DNA of 64,000 bases from Oxalobacter formigenes (GCF_027158485.1 NZ_JAMKYJ010000006.1); one strand, 5' to 3'; shown: positions 18,358 to 26,678, counted from the first letter of the stretch. Made by a program: numbers and translations. Notes: a model not told the origin generated them from the sequence alone.

Positions 18358-19515
18358 ATGACGAAATTACCGCAGAAGGATCTTCTGTCCGGCTCGAAAA
18401 CACCACGGACAACGACGGGGGAGATGAAAACCGCTTTGGGCAAGTTGCGCGATTTTCTCTCGGAGCTTTTCGGGGAGGACAGTTCTGACAAGGAAGGGGC
18501 CAGACAAACGCTCGGGATTGATTTGTCTTCTCTGGCATCGAAACCGGATGTCGAAAAGGCTTTGCTCTTTAAAGCCGATCGGGCCGGGGTGGATCAAGCC
18601 TTGTCGGAGAAGGTGGACAGGGATGAGTTGAATGCCCTTGAAGAGGCGATTGCCAAACGGGGGACGCCGGTCGGCTCGATTGAGTTTTTTGCGATGGCGT
18701 CTCCTCCGGCAGGATACCTCAAAGCGGATGGGTCGGCGGTGGGAAGGGATACCTGTCCGGATCTGTTTTCCGCGATCGGCACGACATTCGGTTCCGGCGA
18801 TAATGAATCGACGTTCAATCTTCCTGACCTGATCGACCGCTTTGCAGAAGGCAGTTCTACTCCCGGAGTTAAACGGGAGGCGGGGCTTCCGAATATTGCC
18901 GGGGTTGTCGGGCCAATCGATGATTATTCTTCGTCGAATTTAACCGGCAGTTTTTATAATGCCGGTGCGATTGGATATGATGCCACTTCCGGAAACACCG
19001 GAAATGGCTGGAAATTGGGTTTTGACGCGTCCCGTTCCAATCCAATTTACGGTGCATCCGAAACTGTCCAGCCTCCTTCCCTGACGCTTCTGCCCTGCAT
19101 CAAGGCTTTTGACGCCGCAACGAACCCTGGACTGATCGATGTGACTGCACTGGCTGGCGACATGAATGCCAAGCTGGACAAGTCTGTTGACGGCAAACCT
19201 GTCCGGTATGTCACGGATGCTTTCAGCGATGGCACGAACTGGTTCCGCACATGGTCGGATGGCTGGCTTGAACAGGGAGGAACGTATGATCACGGAAAGA
19301 ACGAAGCTGCCTGGACAGACACGATAACACTGCCACAGCCATTTGCAAATGCCAGTTACACTGTTTCGCTAACCCAGCTCGACGCTTCTACACAGACCAA
19401 TATTGCCGCGCAAAAGAAAACCGGAATGACTTTTGAGATTCTGGCATCGCCAAACTATGGAAACGGGTACACGCAGCGTTACGCAATGTGGTCGGCAAGT
19501 GGTGAGGGTTTATAA
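18358..19515 (+). CDS. Phage tail-collar domain protein 3
   Basis: 385 aa. Nearly identical N-terminus to gene 2 (TTTGEMK.ALGKLRD, ELFGEDSSDKE), then the tail-collar domain (GSIEFFAMASPPAGYLKADG, FNLPDLIDRFAEGS), the 218 bp segment identical to gene 2, a related but diverged linker (GLIDVTALAGDMNAKLDKS), WSDGWLEQGGTYDHGKNEA and a unique C-terminal tip. ATG 18358 has GGAG 8 nt upstream. Oriented opposite to the other two, with its 3' end overlapping the convergent AraC gene by 6 bp. The strand switch with a shared core is what makes the inverted repeat. Confidence 0.88.
   Translation: MTKLPQKDLLSGSKTPRTTTGEMKTALGKLRDFLSELFGEDSSDKEGARQTLGIDLSSLASKPDVEKALLFKADRAGVDQALSEKVDRDELNALEEAIAKRGTPVGSIEFFAMASPPAGYLKADGSAVGRDTCPDLFSAIGTTFGSGDNESTFNLPDLIDRFAEGSSTPGVKREAGLPNIAGVVGPIDDYSSSNLTGSFYNAGAIGYDATSGNTGNGWKLGFDASRSNPIYGASETVQPPSLTLLPCIKAFDAATNPGLIDVTALAGDMNAKLDKSVDGKPVRYVTDAFSDGTNWFRTWSDGWLEQGGTYDHGKNEAAWTDTITLPQPFANASYTVSLTQLDASTQTNIAAQKKTGMTFEILASPNYGNGYTQRYAMWSASGEGL
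18841..19058 (+). repeat. 218 bp perfect inverted repeat, right arm
   Basis: Exact reverse complement of 9769-9986; see the left arm. Confidence 0.95.
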
Positions 19516-20307
19516 AAATCCCCGACCCCCGCTTTTTTCCTGAACGTATCGCCCCGGAGACGTTCCAACCGCTTTTTTGAACATGGTTATGAAGGCAGTG
19601 ACGGATTCATATCCGAGATCCCAGGCGGTTTTCTCTACGGATGCACCTTCCGTCAACTGCTGGATGGCCATAATGAGAAGCAGTTGCTGTTTCCAGCGGC
19701 CGAATGAGAGGCCGGTTTCCTGTTTGACCAGTCGCTCCAGTGACCGGCGGCTCATCCCGGTGAATTTTGCCCAGTCCGACAGGGTTTTGTGCACTGAAGG
19801 TGTATCGATGATGGCTTCGGCGATGGCTTTCAGGTGTGAATTGCCGGAAATGGGAAGGGAGAGTCCCGAGACCGGCATGGTCGACAGTTCTTCAAGGAGA
19901 ACCTGATACAGCAGACGGGCATGGCCGGTAGTCGCTTCGGTTTCCGGCAGGGAAACGATACGCCGGAACAATTCCGTGACCAGCGGGGTTACAGACAGGG
20001 TACAGGTCGTTTCAGGCAGCCGGATTTCTTCCGTTTCAACGAACAGCATGCATACGCCTGAATGGGGACTGATCCGGTTGCAATGGAAGGTGCCGGGTGG
20101 AAGCCATATGGCACATTGTGGCGGGACGAGCCAGATGCCCTTTTCTGTCCTGCATGTCACGTTTCCGGTGAGGGTCAGGACAATCTGGCCGGTCTTGTGC
20201 CGGTGCATGGGCGATTCATATTCACTCTGCGCCGCTTCGAAGCGGGTAACGGCGACAGACGTGAATTTTTCCTGCGGATAATCGATCAGAAGGTCTCTTA
20301 AGGTCAT
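19510..20307 (-). CDS. AraC family transcriptional regulator (NimR-like)
   Basis: 265 aa. An N-terminal cupin (SPMHRHKTGQIVLTLTG, WLVPPQCAIWLPPGTFH) is followed by an AraC/XylS double helix-turn-helix (LSDWAKFTGMSRRSLERLVK and AWDLGYESVTAFITMFKKAVG). The divergent neighbour is a CynX/NimT-type exporter, the arrangement known for E. coli nimR-nimT, where the regulator controls the exporter. The operator is probably in the 136 bp between them. Confidence 0.9.
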   Translation of the reverse strand: MTLRDLLIDYPQEKFTSVAVTRFEAAQSEYESPMHRHKTGQIVLTLTGNVTCRTEKGIWLVPPQCAIWLPPGTFHCNRISPHSGVCMLFVETEEIRLPETTCTLSVTPLVTELFRRIVSLPETEATTGHARLLYQVLLEELSTMPVSGLSLPISGNSHLKAIAEAIIDTPSVHKTLSDWAKFTGMSRRSLERLVKQETGLSFGRWKQQLLLIMAIQQLTEGASVEKTAWDLGYESVTAFITMFKKAVGTSPGRYVQEKSGGRGFL

Positions 20308-20443
20308 TTTGGCGTGATTTGACTATTTATTGGCATCATATCCAAATGCAATCGTAAAGAAAAGCAGGCATAGTGGCACTCCGTTTTGGACTTGCCGGAT
20401 TGGGATTCCCAAAACGTTTTTGACACGATTGATGAGGTTTGCC

Positions 20444-21670
20444 ATGACACTGAAGGGATCATCTGTTTTTAAAAACGAAATTACGCTCGCCATTTCCATT
20501 CTGTTGATTGCAACTTGCCTGAGGGCGCCTTTTACCAGTATGGGTCCTCTGCTGGAAACGATTCAGGCGTCTCTGCACCTGTCCACAGCGGCTGCCGGTC
20601 TGGTCAATGCCTTGCCATTGCTGGCATTCGGGACGGTTTCTCCGCTTGTTCCCTGGATCGCCAGACGGCTTGGGCTTGAACGGGCGATGGGTCTGGCGCT
20701 TGTTTTGACGGGATGCGGGATCGTTTTGCGTTCTTTCGGGACAATCTGGAGCCTGTTTGCCGGAACGGTAGTGCTCGGGTGCGGGATTGCCGTCTGCAAC
20801 GTCCTGCTGCCGGGTCTCGTCAAGCGTGATTTTCCCAATTCGATTCCCAGACTGACGGCGCTGTATGCTCTGACGATGGGGGTCAGTGGAGCATTGGGAT
20901 CGGTGCTTGTCGTTCCCCTCTCGGAGTTTCCGGGGTGGGATTGGGGATGGGCATCGGGAACCCTGTTCATCTTGCCGTTTATCGCTGCAATCAGCTGGAT
21001 TCCCCAATTGGCTGATGGCAATAAAGAGAAGACAGCAGTACAGGTAAAGCCCACCGGAAAAGTCTCTTTGTGGGGTTCTTTTCTGGCATGGCAGGTATCG
21101 CTGTTCTTCGGACTGACTTCCCTGATTTATTACATTTGTGTCAGCTGGCTGCCTGCCCTGTTGACGAGTGCCGGATTTACGGAGGCACAGGCCGGTAACG
21201 TTCACGGCCTGATGCAACTGGCCTCCGCCATTCCGGGGCTCTTTCTCATTCCGGTGTTGAAGTGGATGAAGGACCAGCGTCTTGTGGCGGTTGTGGTCTC
21301 GGGGATTGCCCTGACAGGGACAGCCGGTCTCGCCCTTTTCCCGCAATGGGCGGCGATATGGGGGATCTGCATCGGTCTGGGTACCGGGGCGACGCTGGTT
21401 CTTGGTCTGGTGTTTATCGGCTTGCGTACCCACAATATCGCACAGGCGGCATCCCTCTCGGGAATGGCTCAGGGGTTCGGGTATCTGCTGGCGTCTGGCG
21501 GCCCGGTTTGCGCAGGAGCCATTCATGACCTGACGGGCAGCTGGTCTGCCGTATTCTACGCCTCGACGGTTCTTTGCGTCTTTCTGGCTCTGGCCGGATG
21601 GGGTTCAGGACGCAATATCCGGATTGGGGAAACCCGTTCGAACCCTGTTTCCCACACGGGGGCAGTCTGA
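20444..21670 (+). CDS. MFS transporter, CynX/NimT family
   Basis: 408 aa with about 12 hydrophobic segments. The N-terminal LRAPFTSMGPLLETI and RLGLERAMGLALVLTG are typical of the CynX/NimT (cyanate/nitroimidazole) MFS branch. ATG 20444 with AGG 8 nt upstream; a longer frame from 20330 runs through the promoter region. Substrate unknown. Paired divergently with an AraC regulator that likely induces it. Confidence 0.88.
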   Translation: MTLKGSSVFKNEITLAISILLIATCLRAPFTSMGPLLETIQASLHLSTAAAGLVNALPLLAFGTVSPLVPWIARRLGLERAMGLALVLTGCGIVLRSFGTIWSLFAGTVVLGCGIAVCNVLLPGLVKRDFPNSIPRLTALYALTMGVSGALGSVLVVPLSEFPGWDWGWASGTLFILPFIAAISWIPQLADGNKEKTAVQVKPTGKVSLWGSFLAWQVSLFFGLTSLIYYICVSWLPALLTSAGFTEAQAGNVHGLMQLASAIPGLFLIPVLKWMKDQRLVAVVVSGIALTGTAGLALFPQWAAIWGICIGLGTGATLVLGLVFIGLRTHNIAQAASLSGMAQGFGYLLASGGPVCAGAIHDLTGSWSAVFYASTVLCVFLALAGWGSGRNIRIGETRSNPVSHTGAV

Positions 21671-21690
21671 GCAGGCAATCATCAATCTGA

Positions 21691-21963
21691 TTAGGTGGAT
21701 TGATCCGTATCGGTTTCCTGCGAAGTCTGCTCTTCCATGAAAGATTTATACGTCAAAACTTTAACCTGTTTATCGGTACCATATTTATCACGTAAAAACT
21801 GAAGATCGTCTGAATATTCCAGTATTTTCGTTTTGGTGTCGTTCCAGACGGCATAACGATAAATGGGTTCATATTTGCCGTTAAAGAAAACAGAAGGGCT
21901 GGGGCCAAGATCAGCAATATAAATGTAGTCTTCGCTGTCGGCGGTATATGTGTAAGAAGGCAT
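21691..21963 (-). CDS. Unknown small protein, copy B (paralogue of 6447-6689)
   Basis: 90 aa, with the same core as copy A (DYIYIADLGPSP, EPIYRYAVWND, YSDDLQFLRDKYG, VLTYKSFM) plus a Thr/Gln-rich tail. No known domain recognised. The ATG at 21963 lies 6 nt after a helix strand containing CGGGACG; its GGGA would act as the ribosome site and is fully paired in the predicted leader. Immediately downstream of, and convergent with, the MFS exporter. Confidence 0.75.
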   Translation of the reverse strand: MPSYTYTADSEDYIYIADLGPSPSVFFNGKYEPIYRYAVWNDTKTKILEYSDDLQFLRDKYGTDKQVKVLTYKSFMEEQTSQETDTDQST

Positions 21964-22250
21964 GATATACGTCCCGGTTATGACCCTTACGAGGGGTCGG
22001 GCGGGTGGTTCGAACAGCCAAACTACACTGCCTGCTTATTCCCTCCGGAGAGGTATTGTATTAGACAGCCACCCGCCCGATTGAAGAAAACCGGGACGAA
22101 CGAAACGACATTTGTGACAGACTCGCCAATACTCAACTGGTTCCAGAGTGTGTTTGAAGCACCATGGAAGTGAGTATATGACGATCGGATTAAAAATATC
22201 CCCTTGGAAACGAACGGTAGCGCAAATAAGGGATGCACTGACCGGGTTTT
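21964..22250 (-). ncRNA. Candidate structured 5' leader RNA, copy B
   Basis: Same order of elements as copy A: upstream hairpin (CGGT, AGTGCA / TGCGCT, ACCG, 22215-22246), CGTTTCCAA, GGTGCTTCAAACACAC, P1 (CGTCCCGG 22091-22098 with CCGGGACG 21970-21977), P2 (CGGGCGGGTGG 22069-22079 with CCACCCGCCCG 21998-22008) enclosing CTAATACAA (22056-22064), and GACCC-CTCGTAA-GGGUC (21982-21998). The P2 pair A-U in copy A is U-A here. The upstream hairpin has A-U replaced by G-C, and a U-A replaced by U-G, a wobble that is only valid on this strand. P1 hides the ribosome site. Confidence 0.62.
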
Positions 22251-22422
22251 GCTGAATGCCTGATGCCGCGTGGTACTTGCATTCCGATCACCAGAATACT
22301 CACTTTAATTTAAAGTAAATGGCTATTTCCTGCAAGAATTTATTGCCCTGCCGAGCTTGATAAGCATTGAATCCAGCCTGAAAATACTGTTTTTCCATCC
22401 AGTAATATTTTCAGAAGAAATC

Positions 22423-22776
22423 ATGACCCAGTGTTTCCCTGTCCCACATACCGATTCGGCAAATTCAGGCATCGATCTTAACGAGATTCTGAACATCCGG
22501 AAAAATTCCTGCTTTCTCTTTCGCGCCGCGACAGATGATATGAATGAAACCGGAATTTTCAAGGGAGATATCGTCGTCGTGGATAAATCGATTCCTGCCA
22601 GACATGCGAACATTGTTCTGGTTGTCATGGACGGTGAATTCAGTATTCGCAGATTATTCAAACGGGGTCGTGTATGCCGCCTGTTTTTCGACGGCAACAG
22701 GGAAACGAAATTGCCTGACGGTCAGGAAGTGGCTATCCGGGGCGTTGTGACGGCCTGTTTGCGCCGGTTTGTCTGA
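22423..22776 (+). CDS. UmuD/LexA-like (S24) protein lacking the catalytic Ser-Lys dyad
   Basis: 117 aa from ATG 22423. It follows UmuD closely: IDLNEILNI, then F.FRAATDDM where UmuD has the SGDSM catalytic serine, GDIVVVDKSIPARHANIV, and DGEFSIRRL where UmuD has the catalytic lysine (DGEFTVKKL). Both catalytic residues are thus changed (Ser to Asp, Lys to Arg). The frame extends upstream to a TTG at 22357, with LKILFFHPVIFSEEIMTQCFPVP resembling the UmuD N-terminal arm around its cleavage site. No umuC follows. It may act as a dimerisation partner or decoy, or be decaying. Confidence 0.72.
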   Translation: MTQCFPVPHTDSANSGIDLNEILNIRKNSCFLFRAATDDMNETGIFKGDIVVVDKSIPARHANIVLVVMDGEFSIRRLFKRGRVCRLFFDGNRETKLPDGQEVAIRGVVTACLRRFV

Positions 22777-22869
22777 ACTGGTCAAAACTGCTCTTTTCAA
22801 AACCGGTTTGATGCGAAAGCGTATCCGGATTATTCACCGACATGTCACCCTAGTGCTTCCGGATGGGTC

Positions 22870-23280
22870 TTATGCATGAAACGTCCACCGATACAGCATC
22901 ATGCCAAAGAGCATGGAAATGACGAAGATCAGCGCCGGGGCCATGCCTGCCGAGAGGGTGACGATCGCAGGGCCGGGACAGATTCCAGCCAGTCCCCACC
23001 CTGTTCCGAACAGGGAACTACCGAGGACAAGGCGCTTGTCGATACGGGTGGCGGTCGGAAGCTGGATGGGTGTATCAAGCAGTGAAGCCGGCCGTTTTCT
23101 GGCAAGGTAAAAGCCGACGAGGCCGACGGCGATGGCGCCGATCATGACGAATGCCAGCGACGGGTCCCAGTTTCCCGTGATGTCAAGAAAGTTCAGGACT
23201 TTGGCCGGGTCGGCCATGCGGGAAAGGATCAGTCCGATACCGAAGATCAGTCCGGACAAAAAGGCGACGATATTGAACAT
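22870..23280 (-). CDS. YeeE/YedE-family (DUF6691-type) sulfur transport protein, second subunit
   Basis: 136 aa, four predicted helices, with FLSGLIFGIGLILSRMADPAKVLNFLD at the start and FGTGWGLAGICPGPAIVTLSAG near residue 100, which carries the conserved Cys of this permease-like family. It is the second half of a split YeeE/YedE pair implicated in thiosulfate or other sulfur-compound uptake. ATG 23280 lies one base after the stop of the preceding subunit, so the two are translationally coupled. Confidence 0.87.
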   Translation of the reverse strand: MFNIVAFLSGLIFGIGLILSRMADPAKVLNFLDITGNWDPSLAFVMIGAIAVGLVGFYLARKRPASLLDTPIQLPTATRIDKRLVLGSSLFGTGWGLAGICPGPAIVTLSAGMAPALIFVISMLFGMMLYRWTFHA

Positions 23281-23281
23281 C

Positions 23282-23719
23282 TCAGACTCCCAGACAGTGA
23301 CGGACGATCCAGACGGTGATGGCGCCGAATACGATAAAAAGGATGGTGGCGACGAGTGAGCGTTTCGACAGGCGCGACAGGCCGCACACGCCATGCCCGC
23401 TGGTGCATCCCGAACCGAGACGGCTGCCGAATCCGACCAGAAGGCCCGCAGGCCCCAGCAATGCCCATGAAACACTGTCGAAATGGAATTCCGGCAAGGG
23501 AATGAAAAGGCTGTAGAGCCATGGCGAAACGGCGAGACCGGCGACGAAAGCGACCCGCCACCAGGTTTCACCCTTTTCTGCCCTGAGGATGCCGGCGATG
23601 ATGCCGCTGATCCCGGCGATGCGACCATCCGCCAGTATCAGAAGTGACGCGGCGATACCGATCAGAAGGCCACCGGCAAGGGATTGCCAGGGTGTGAAAT
23701 TGATCCAGTCGATTGTCAT
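23282..23719 (-). CDS. YeeE/YedE-family sulfur transport protein, first subunit
   Basis: 145 aa membrane protein. LLIGIAASLLILADGRIAGISGI and VGFGSRLGSGCTSGHGVCGLSRLS are the classic YeeE/YedE motifs, with the two conserved Cys in GCTSGHGVCG. ATG 23719 overlaps the TGA of the ArsR gene (ATGA), so the three genes form one operon: regulator, subunit 1, subunit 2. Confidence 0.88.
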   Translation of the reverse strand: MTIDWINFTPWQSLAGGLLIGIAASLLILADGRIAGISGIIAGILRAEKGETWWRVAFVAGLAVSPWLYSLFIPLPEFHFDSVSWALLGPAGLLVGFGSRLGSGCTSGHGVCGLSRLSKRSLVATILFIVFGAITVWIVRHCLGV

Positions 23720-24033
23720 GTCCGTTCTCCGCAAAAATGACGGTGCAGTATCGTCATGATGTCCATTGCAGGACCTTCTGCCAGCTGGTAAATCATCTGT
23801 TTGCCTTCTTTTCTTGCCACGATCAAACCTCCCCTGCGCAATACGCCAAGCTGCTGTGACAACGTCGGTTGCCGGATTCCGCATTCGGCTTCAAGTTGCC
23901 CGACGTGGCATTCTCCCTGTGACAGCCGGCATAACAGTTTCAGCCGGTCGGCATTGCCGAGTTTTTTGATGAAATCGACGGCTTTGTCTGCCGACGCCTG
24001 CCATTCGTTCCATTCTGTAGCCTCACTGATCAT
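23716..24033 (-). CDS. ArsR family regulator, BigR/YgaV-like sulfide sensor
   Basis: 105 aa winged helix protein (CGIRQPTLSQQLGVLRRGGLIVARKEGKQMIYQL). One Cys sits in the early helix (LKLLCRL) and another near the end (HRHFCG), the positions of the redox pair that senses persulfides in BigR/SqrR. The metal sites of ArsR/SmtB are not apparent. ATG 24033 is chosen for AGGAG 7 nt upstream. It leads the YeeE/YedE operon, as BigR-type repressors do for sulfur-detoxification genes. Confidence 0.87.
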   Translation of the reverse strand: MISEATEWNEWQASADKAVDFIKKLGNADRLKLLCRLSQGECHVGQLEAECGIRQPTLSQQLGVLRRGGLIVARKEGKQMIYQLAEGPAMDIMTILHRHFCGERT

Positions 24034-24352
24034 TGCGTTTTCTCCTGGATCAACTCTCATACATTATATTGTTTTATATTTTATAAAATTATATATCGTT
24101 TTCAGTTTTTGAACGACTGAATGGGGCTTTTTAAGAATATGCCCGGTTTTGTTGAAAATCTGTTGTATCGGTACGCCAGTGGTTTGATGTTTGTTCAGGT
24201 CCGTTCAGACTCTGCCGCTACAATAATCAGGTTGTCTTTGCATTTCACGTCCTGTTTTTAACGGTGAATTTGCAGTCGGGACGTAAAAACGGGGGGTTTT
24301 CCGGAAAAACCGGTTTTTACGTTTGAAATTCATTTCCTTTCTCTTTATCGCC
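24034..24352. other. Intergenic region between the divergent ArsR operon and mscL
   Basis: About 320 bp. The left end is AT-rich and contains the operator palindrome given separately. Near 24290-24318 GGTTTT and CCGG repeats form small hairpins before mscL. No gene seen. Confidence 0.4.
24078..24089. promoter_or_regulatory. Operator-like palindrome upstream of the ArsR operon
   Basis: ATTTTATAAAAT, a perfect 12 bp palindrome in an AT-rich stretch (24061-24097) about 45-55 bp before the ArsR start. BigR-like repressors bind AT-rich inverted repeats that cover their own promoter, so this is the natural autoregulation site. Confidence 0.5.
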
Positions 24353-24784
24353 ATGAAAAAAACACTCGAAGAATTCAAAGCGTTTGCCTTGCGCGGCAAT
24401 GTAGTCGATATGGCTGTCGGTATCATTATCGGTGCTGCTTTCGGCAAAATCGTCTCGTCGCTCGTCGGCGATATCCTGATGCCCCTGCTCGGCCTGCTGC
24501 TCGGGGGAATCCATTTCAACGATCTCAAGTTCGTGATCAAATCGGCTGTCATGGATGGCAGCAAGATCGTCTCTCCTGAAGTGGCTTTGAATTACGGCAA
24601 TTTCATCCAGACGACGATCGATTTCATCATTATCGCGTTTGCGATTTTCATGATGATCAAGGGCATCAGCAAGCTGTCTTTCAAAAAGCTGGAAGAATCG
24701 CCCGACGCTCCCCCTCCTCCACCGGATATCCAGTTGTTGACGGAAATCCGCGATTTGCTGAAAGATGAACAGAAAAAAGGCTGA
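24353..24784 (+). CDS. mscL: Large-conductance mechanosensitive channel MscL
   Basis: 143 aa. The family start EEFKAFALRGNVVDMAVGIIIGAAFGKIVSSLVGDILMPLLGLL is TM1 with the pore-lining Gly/Ala pattern; TM2 is FIQTTIDFIIIAFAIFMMI; the C-terminal bundle is LLTEIRDLLK after a Pro-rich linker (DAPPPPPD). Opens under membrane tension to release solutes on hypo-osmotic shock. ATG 24353 agrees with the family N-terminus; a TTG 10 codons upstream is in frame but unlikely. Confidence 0.96.
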   Translation: MKKTLEEFKAFALRGNVVDMAVGIIIGAAFGKIVSSLVGDILMPLLGLLLGGIHFNDLKFVIKSAVMDGSKIVSPEVALNYGNFIQTTIDFIIIAFAIFMMIKGISKLSFKKLEESPDAPPPPPDIQLLTEIRDLLKDEQKKG

Positions 24785-24835
24785 GTCAGTAATGGCATTC
24801 TCATGATGCCGCTTTTGCGGAACAGGGATAAAAAA

Positions 24836-24857
24836 GGCAGAAACGACGGTTTCTGCC
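24836..24857. terminator. Bidirectional terminator between mscL and the ion channel gene
   Basis: GGCAGAAAC-GACG-GTTTCTGCC, flanked by A5 and T5, serves the convergent mscL (plus) and channel (minus) genes. Confidence 0.85.
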
Positions 24858-24870
24858 TTTTTGTTTGCCT

Positions 24871-25722
24871 TTATGGTTCTTTTGGAGGTGGCTTTGGCGG
24901 CTCCACAGGTTTCGTCTGCTCTGCTTGTACTGGCTGGACTGGCTGTGCGGGTTCTTCCCGCGTTTTTGGCACTTGCTGTGAAGAGGAAGCCGCTTCTGTC
25001 GCCGCCATATCCCCATCCAGTTCACGATAGTATTTTCGCCTGAACTGGTTATGGTTCTGGACGACGTTGGTGATGTATACAGTAAAGATCGGAAACATCA
25101 TCATGCCCATGCCCGCCAGTGCAACGGACATGATCTTGCCGAATGTCGTCACGGCATAGATGTTCGACCCGACGGTCGTCACGTCCATGCAGGCCCACCA
25201 GAGGGCTGCTGAATAACTCGTGACCATCGGATTGACGTTCTGTTCGAGCACGTAAAAGATCATGCTGGAAAAATACACGGTCGCGATCAGCATGGTCAGA
25301 TAGGTAATGAACAGGCTGTACGCCCTGTTCCAGGTCAGCCATCCGATGACGATGGCCAGTGCGTACCCGCTTCTGATCATCGGGACAAACCGGATGATGT
25401 AGTTCGTTTCCGGTGAAAACGAGAGGTTGTAATAATCGATAATGTTCAGGTACGGGATGGAAACCAGCAAAAACAGGAAATGGGTAATGAAGAATTCCCA
25501 GCGGTTTTGCGCCAGATACATTTCCAGAAAAAAGACAAACAGGAAAAACATGCAGATCCAGAACTGGATATCCAGAAAACTGCGTTTGGAAAGAAACTGG
25601 ATGTGGTGGAAGGTATCGTAGGTGATGGTGATCACGAGAAACAGGGATATGCCGAGAATCAGTACGTGAAGACTGTTCAAAATGCCTTGTTTGGTATAGC
25701 TGGGATGTCTTGATGTCGCCAT
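24871..25722 (-). CDS. Voltage-gated-like cation channel with TTVGSN filter
   Basis: 283 aa. Six hydrophobic segments, including an S4-like stretch (IIRFVPMIRSGYALAIVIGWLTW), then a pore loop LWWACMDVTTVGSNIYAVTTFGK. The filter reads TTVGSN where potassium channels have TVGYGD, so strict K+ selectivity is uncertain. The C-terminus is a Pro/Glu-rich low-complexity tail (about residues 235-283) after a short basic helix (QFRRKYYREL). The rest of the layout matches the VIC superfamily, and a related non-canonical filter occurs in other bacterial channels of this type (from memory). Confidence 0.82.
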   Translation of the reverse strand: MATSRHPSYTKQGILNSLHVLILGISLFLVITITYDTFHHIQFLSKRSFLDIQFWICMFFLFVFFLEMYLAQNRWEFFITHFLFLLVSIPYLNIIDYYNLSFSPETNYIIRFVPMIRSGYALAIVIGWLTWNRAYSLFITYLTMLIATVYFSSMIFYVLEQNVNPMVTSYSAALWWACMDVTTVGSNIYAVTTFGKIMSVALAGMGMMMFPIFTVYITNVVQNHNQFRRKYYRELDGDMAATEAASSSQQVPKTREEPAQPVQPVQAEQTKPVEPPKPPPKEP

Positions 25723-25907
25723 GATGAATACGCCATAAAAGCCTTTCGGGCACCGGCAGGAAAATCGCTTTTATCCAGCGTTTTTCCTGCGGTGGATTGC
25801 TTTCTTTTTAACGTATTGGCATGACCGCTTTTTGTGTTTGCTCACATATTCGGCATTTATTGCCGTCATTCAAGGAAAACGCGGCTTCCCTGTCTGGAAA
25901 ATGCCCT

Positions 25908-26678
25908 TTATTTCAGGTCGAAGAGGATCATGAGCAAACCGGCCACGCCCGGCAACAGGACCATCATCCATTTCAGGAGCCATCCCGGTGCATGCCGGGT
26001 GAATTTGGCACCCACGTAAGCGCCGATCATCAGGCCGAGCAGGACTTGTATGAAGAGCATGAAATCGAGGTATCCGGAAAGCAGGTAGCCAAGACCGCCG
26101 AAAGCGGCAATCGGCAGGATGATCAGCATGGTGGTGCCGACGGAATGGTACAGCGGCATGGCAAAGAATATCAGCAACGAGAGCTGGATGAACTGGGCCG
26201 CTCCGAAACCGAAGGTGCCCGACAAGAGGCCATTGCCGACACCGGTCAATCCGGCCAGAAGCCAGAAACGGCTGCCGGTGAGATCGGCACTCTGCCCTTG
26301 TTTCAGGTGGAAAAGCGGCAGGTTCGGGTAAGTCAGGCGGGTATAGACGAGGATGGCGGAAGCGATCAGCATGGATGCCGTAAAGAACTTGAGTTCACTG
26401 CCTGGCAAGAGCGTCGAGATTTTCGAGCCGATAAAAGCGCCGCAAGCACCGGAAAGGCCGACGGTCAGCCCGATTTTGATATTCATGTTCCCTTCCCGGA
26501 AATGGCTGAATGCGCCGGAAAGTGTGGTGAATATCATGGCCGCCAGTGAGGTGCCGACAGCGGTATGGATAGGGATATTGAAGACAAGTGTCAATACGGC
26601 AATGACAACCCCGGCCCCGCCCGCTCCGATAAAACCGATCAGGCCACCCATGGCCAACATGGTGATAAAAACCAGCAT
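25908..26678 (-). CDS. TauE/SafE family sulfite/organosulfonate-type permease
   Basis: 256 aa with eight predicted helices. GLIGFIGAGGAGVVIAVLTLVFNIPIHTAVGTSLAAMIFTTLSGAF is repeat 1 of the TauE/SafE family, and LTGVGNGLLSGTFGFGAAQFIQLSLL is repeat 2. Proposed to export sulfite or organosulfonates, though substrates are rarely proved. ATG 26678 with AAGGAA upstream. Its closeness to the ArsR-YeeE operon hints at a sulfur theme. Confidence 0.87.
   Translation of the reverse strand: MLVFITMLAMGGLIGFIGAGGAGVVIAVLTLVFNIPIHTAVGTSLAAMIFTTLSGAFSHFREGNMNIKIGLTVGLSGACGAFIGSKISTLLPGSELKFFTASMLIASAILVYTRLTYPNLPLFHLKQGQSADLTGSRFWLLAGLTGVGNGLLSGTFGFGAAQFIQLSLLIFFAMPLYHSVGTTMLIILPIAAFGGLGYLLSGYLDFMLFIQVLLGLMIGAYVGAKFTRHAPGWLLKWMMVLLPGVAGLLMILFDLK

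Noticed and set aside
22323..22697. Minus-strand frame of 124 codons over the UmuD-like gene
   Set aside because: Shadow of the UmuD-like protein, whose motifs are convincing in the plus frame.
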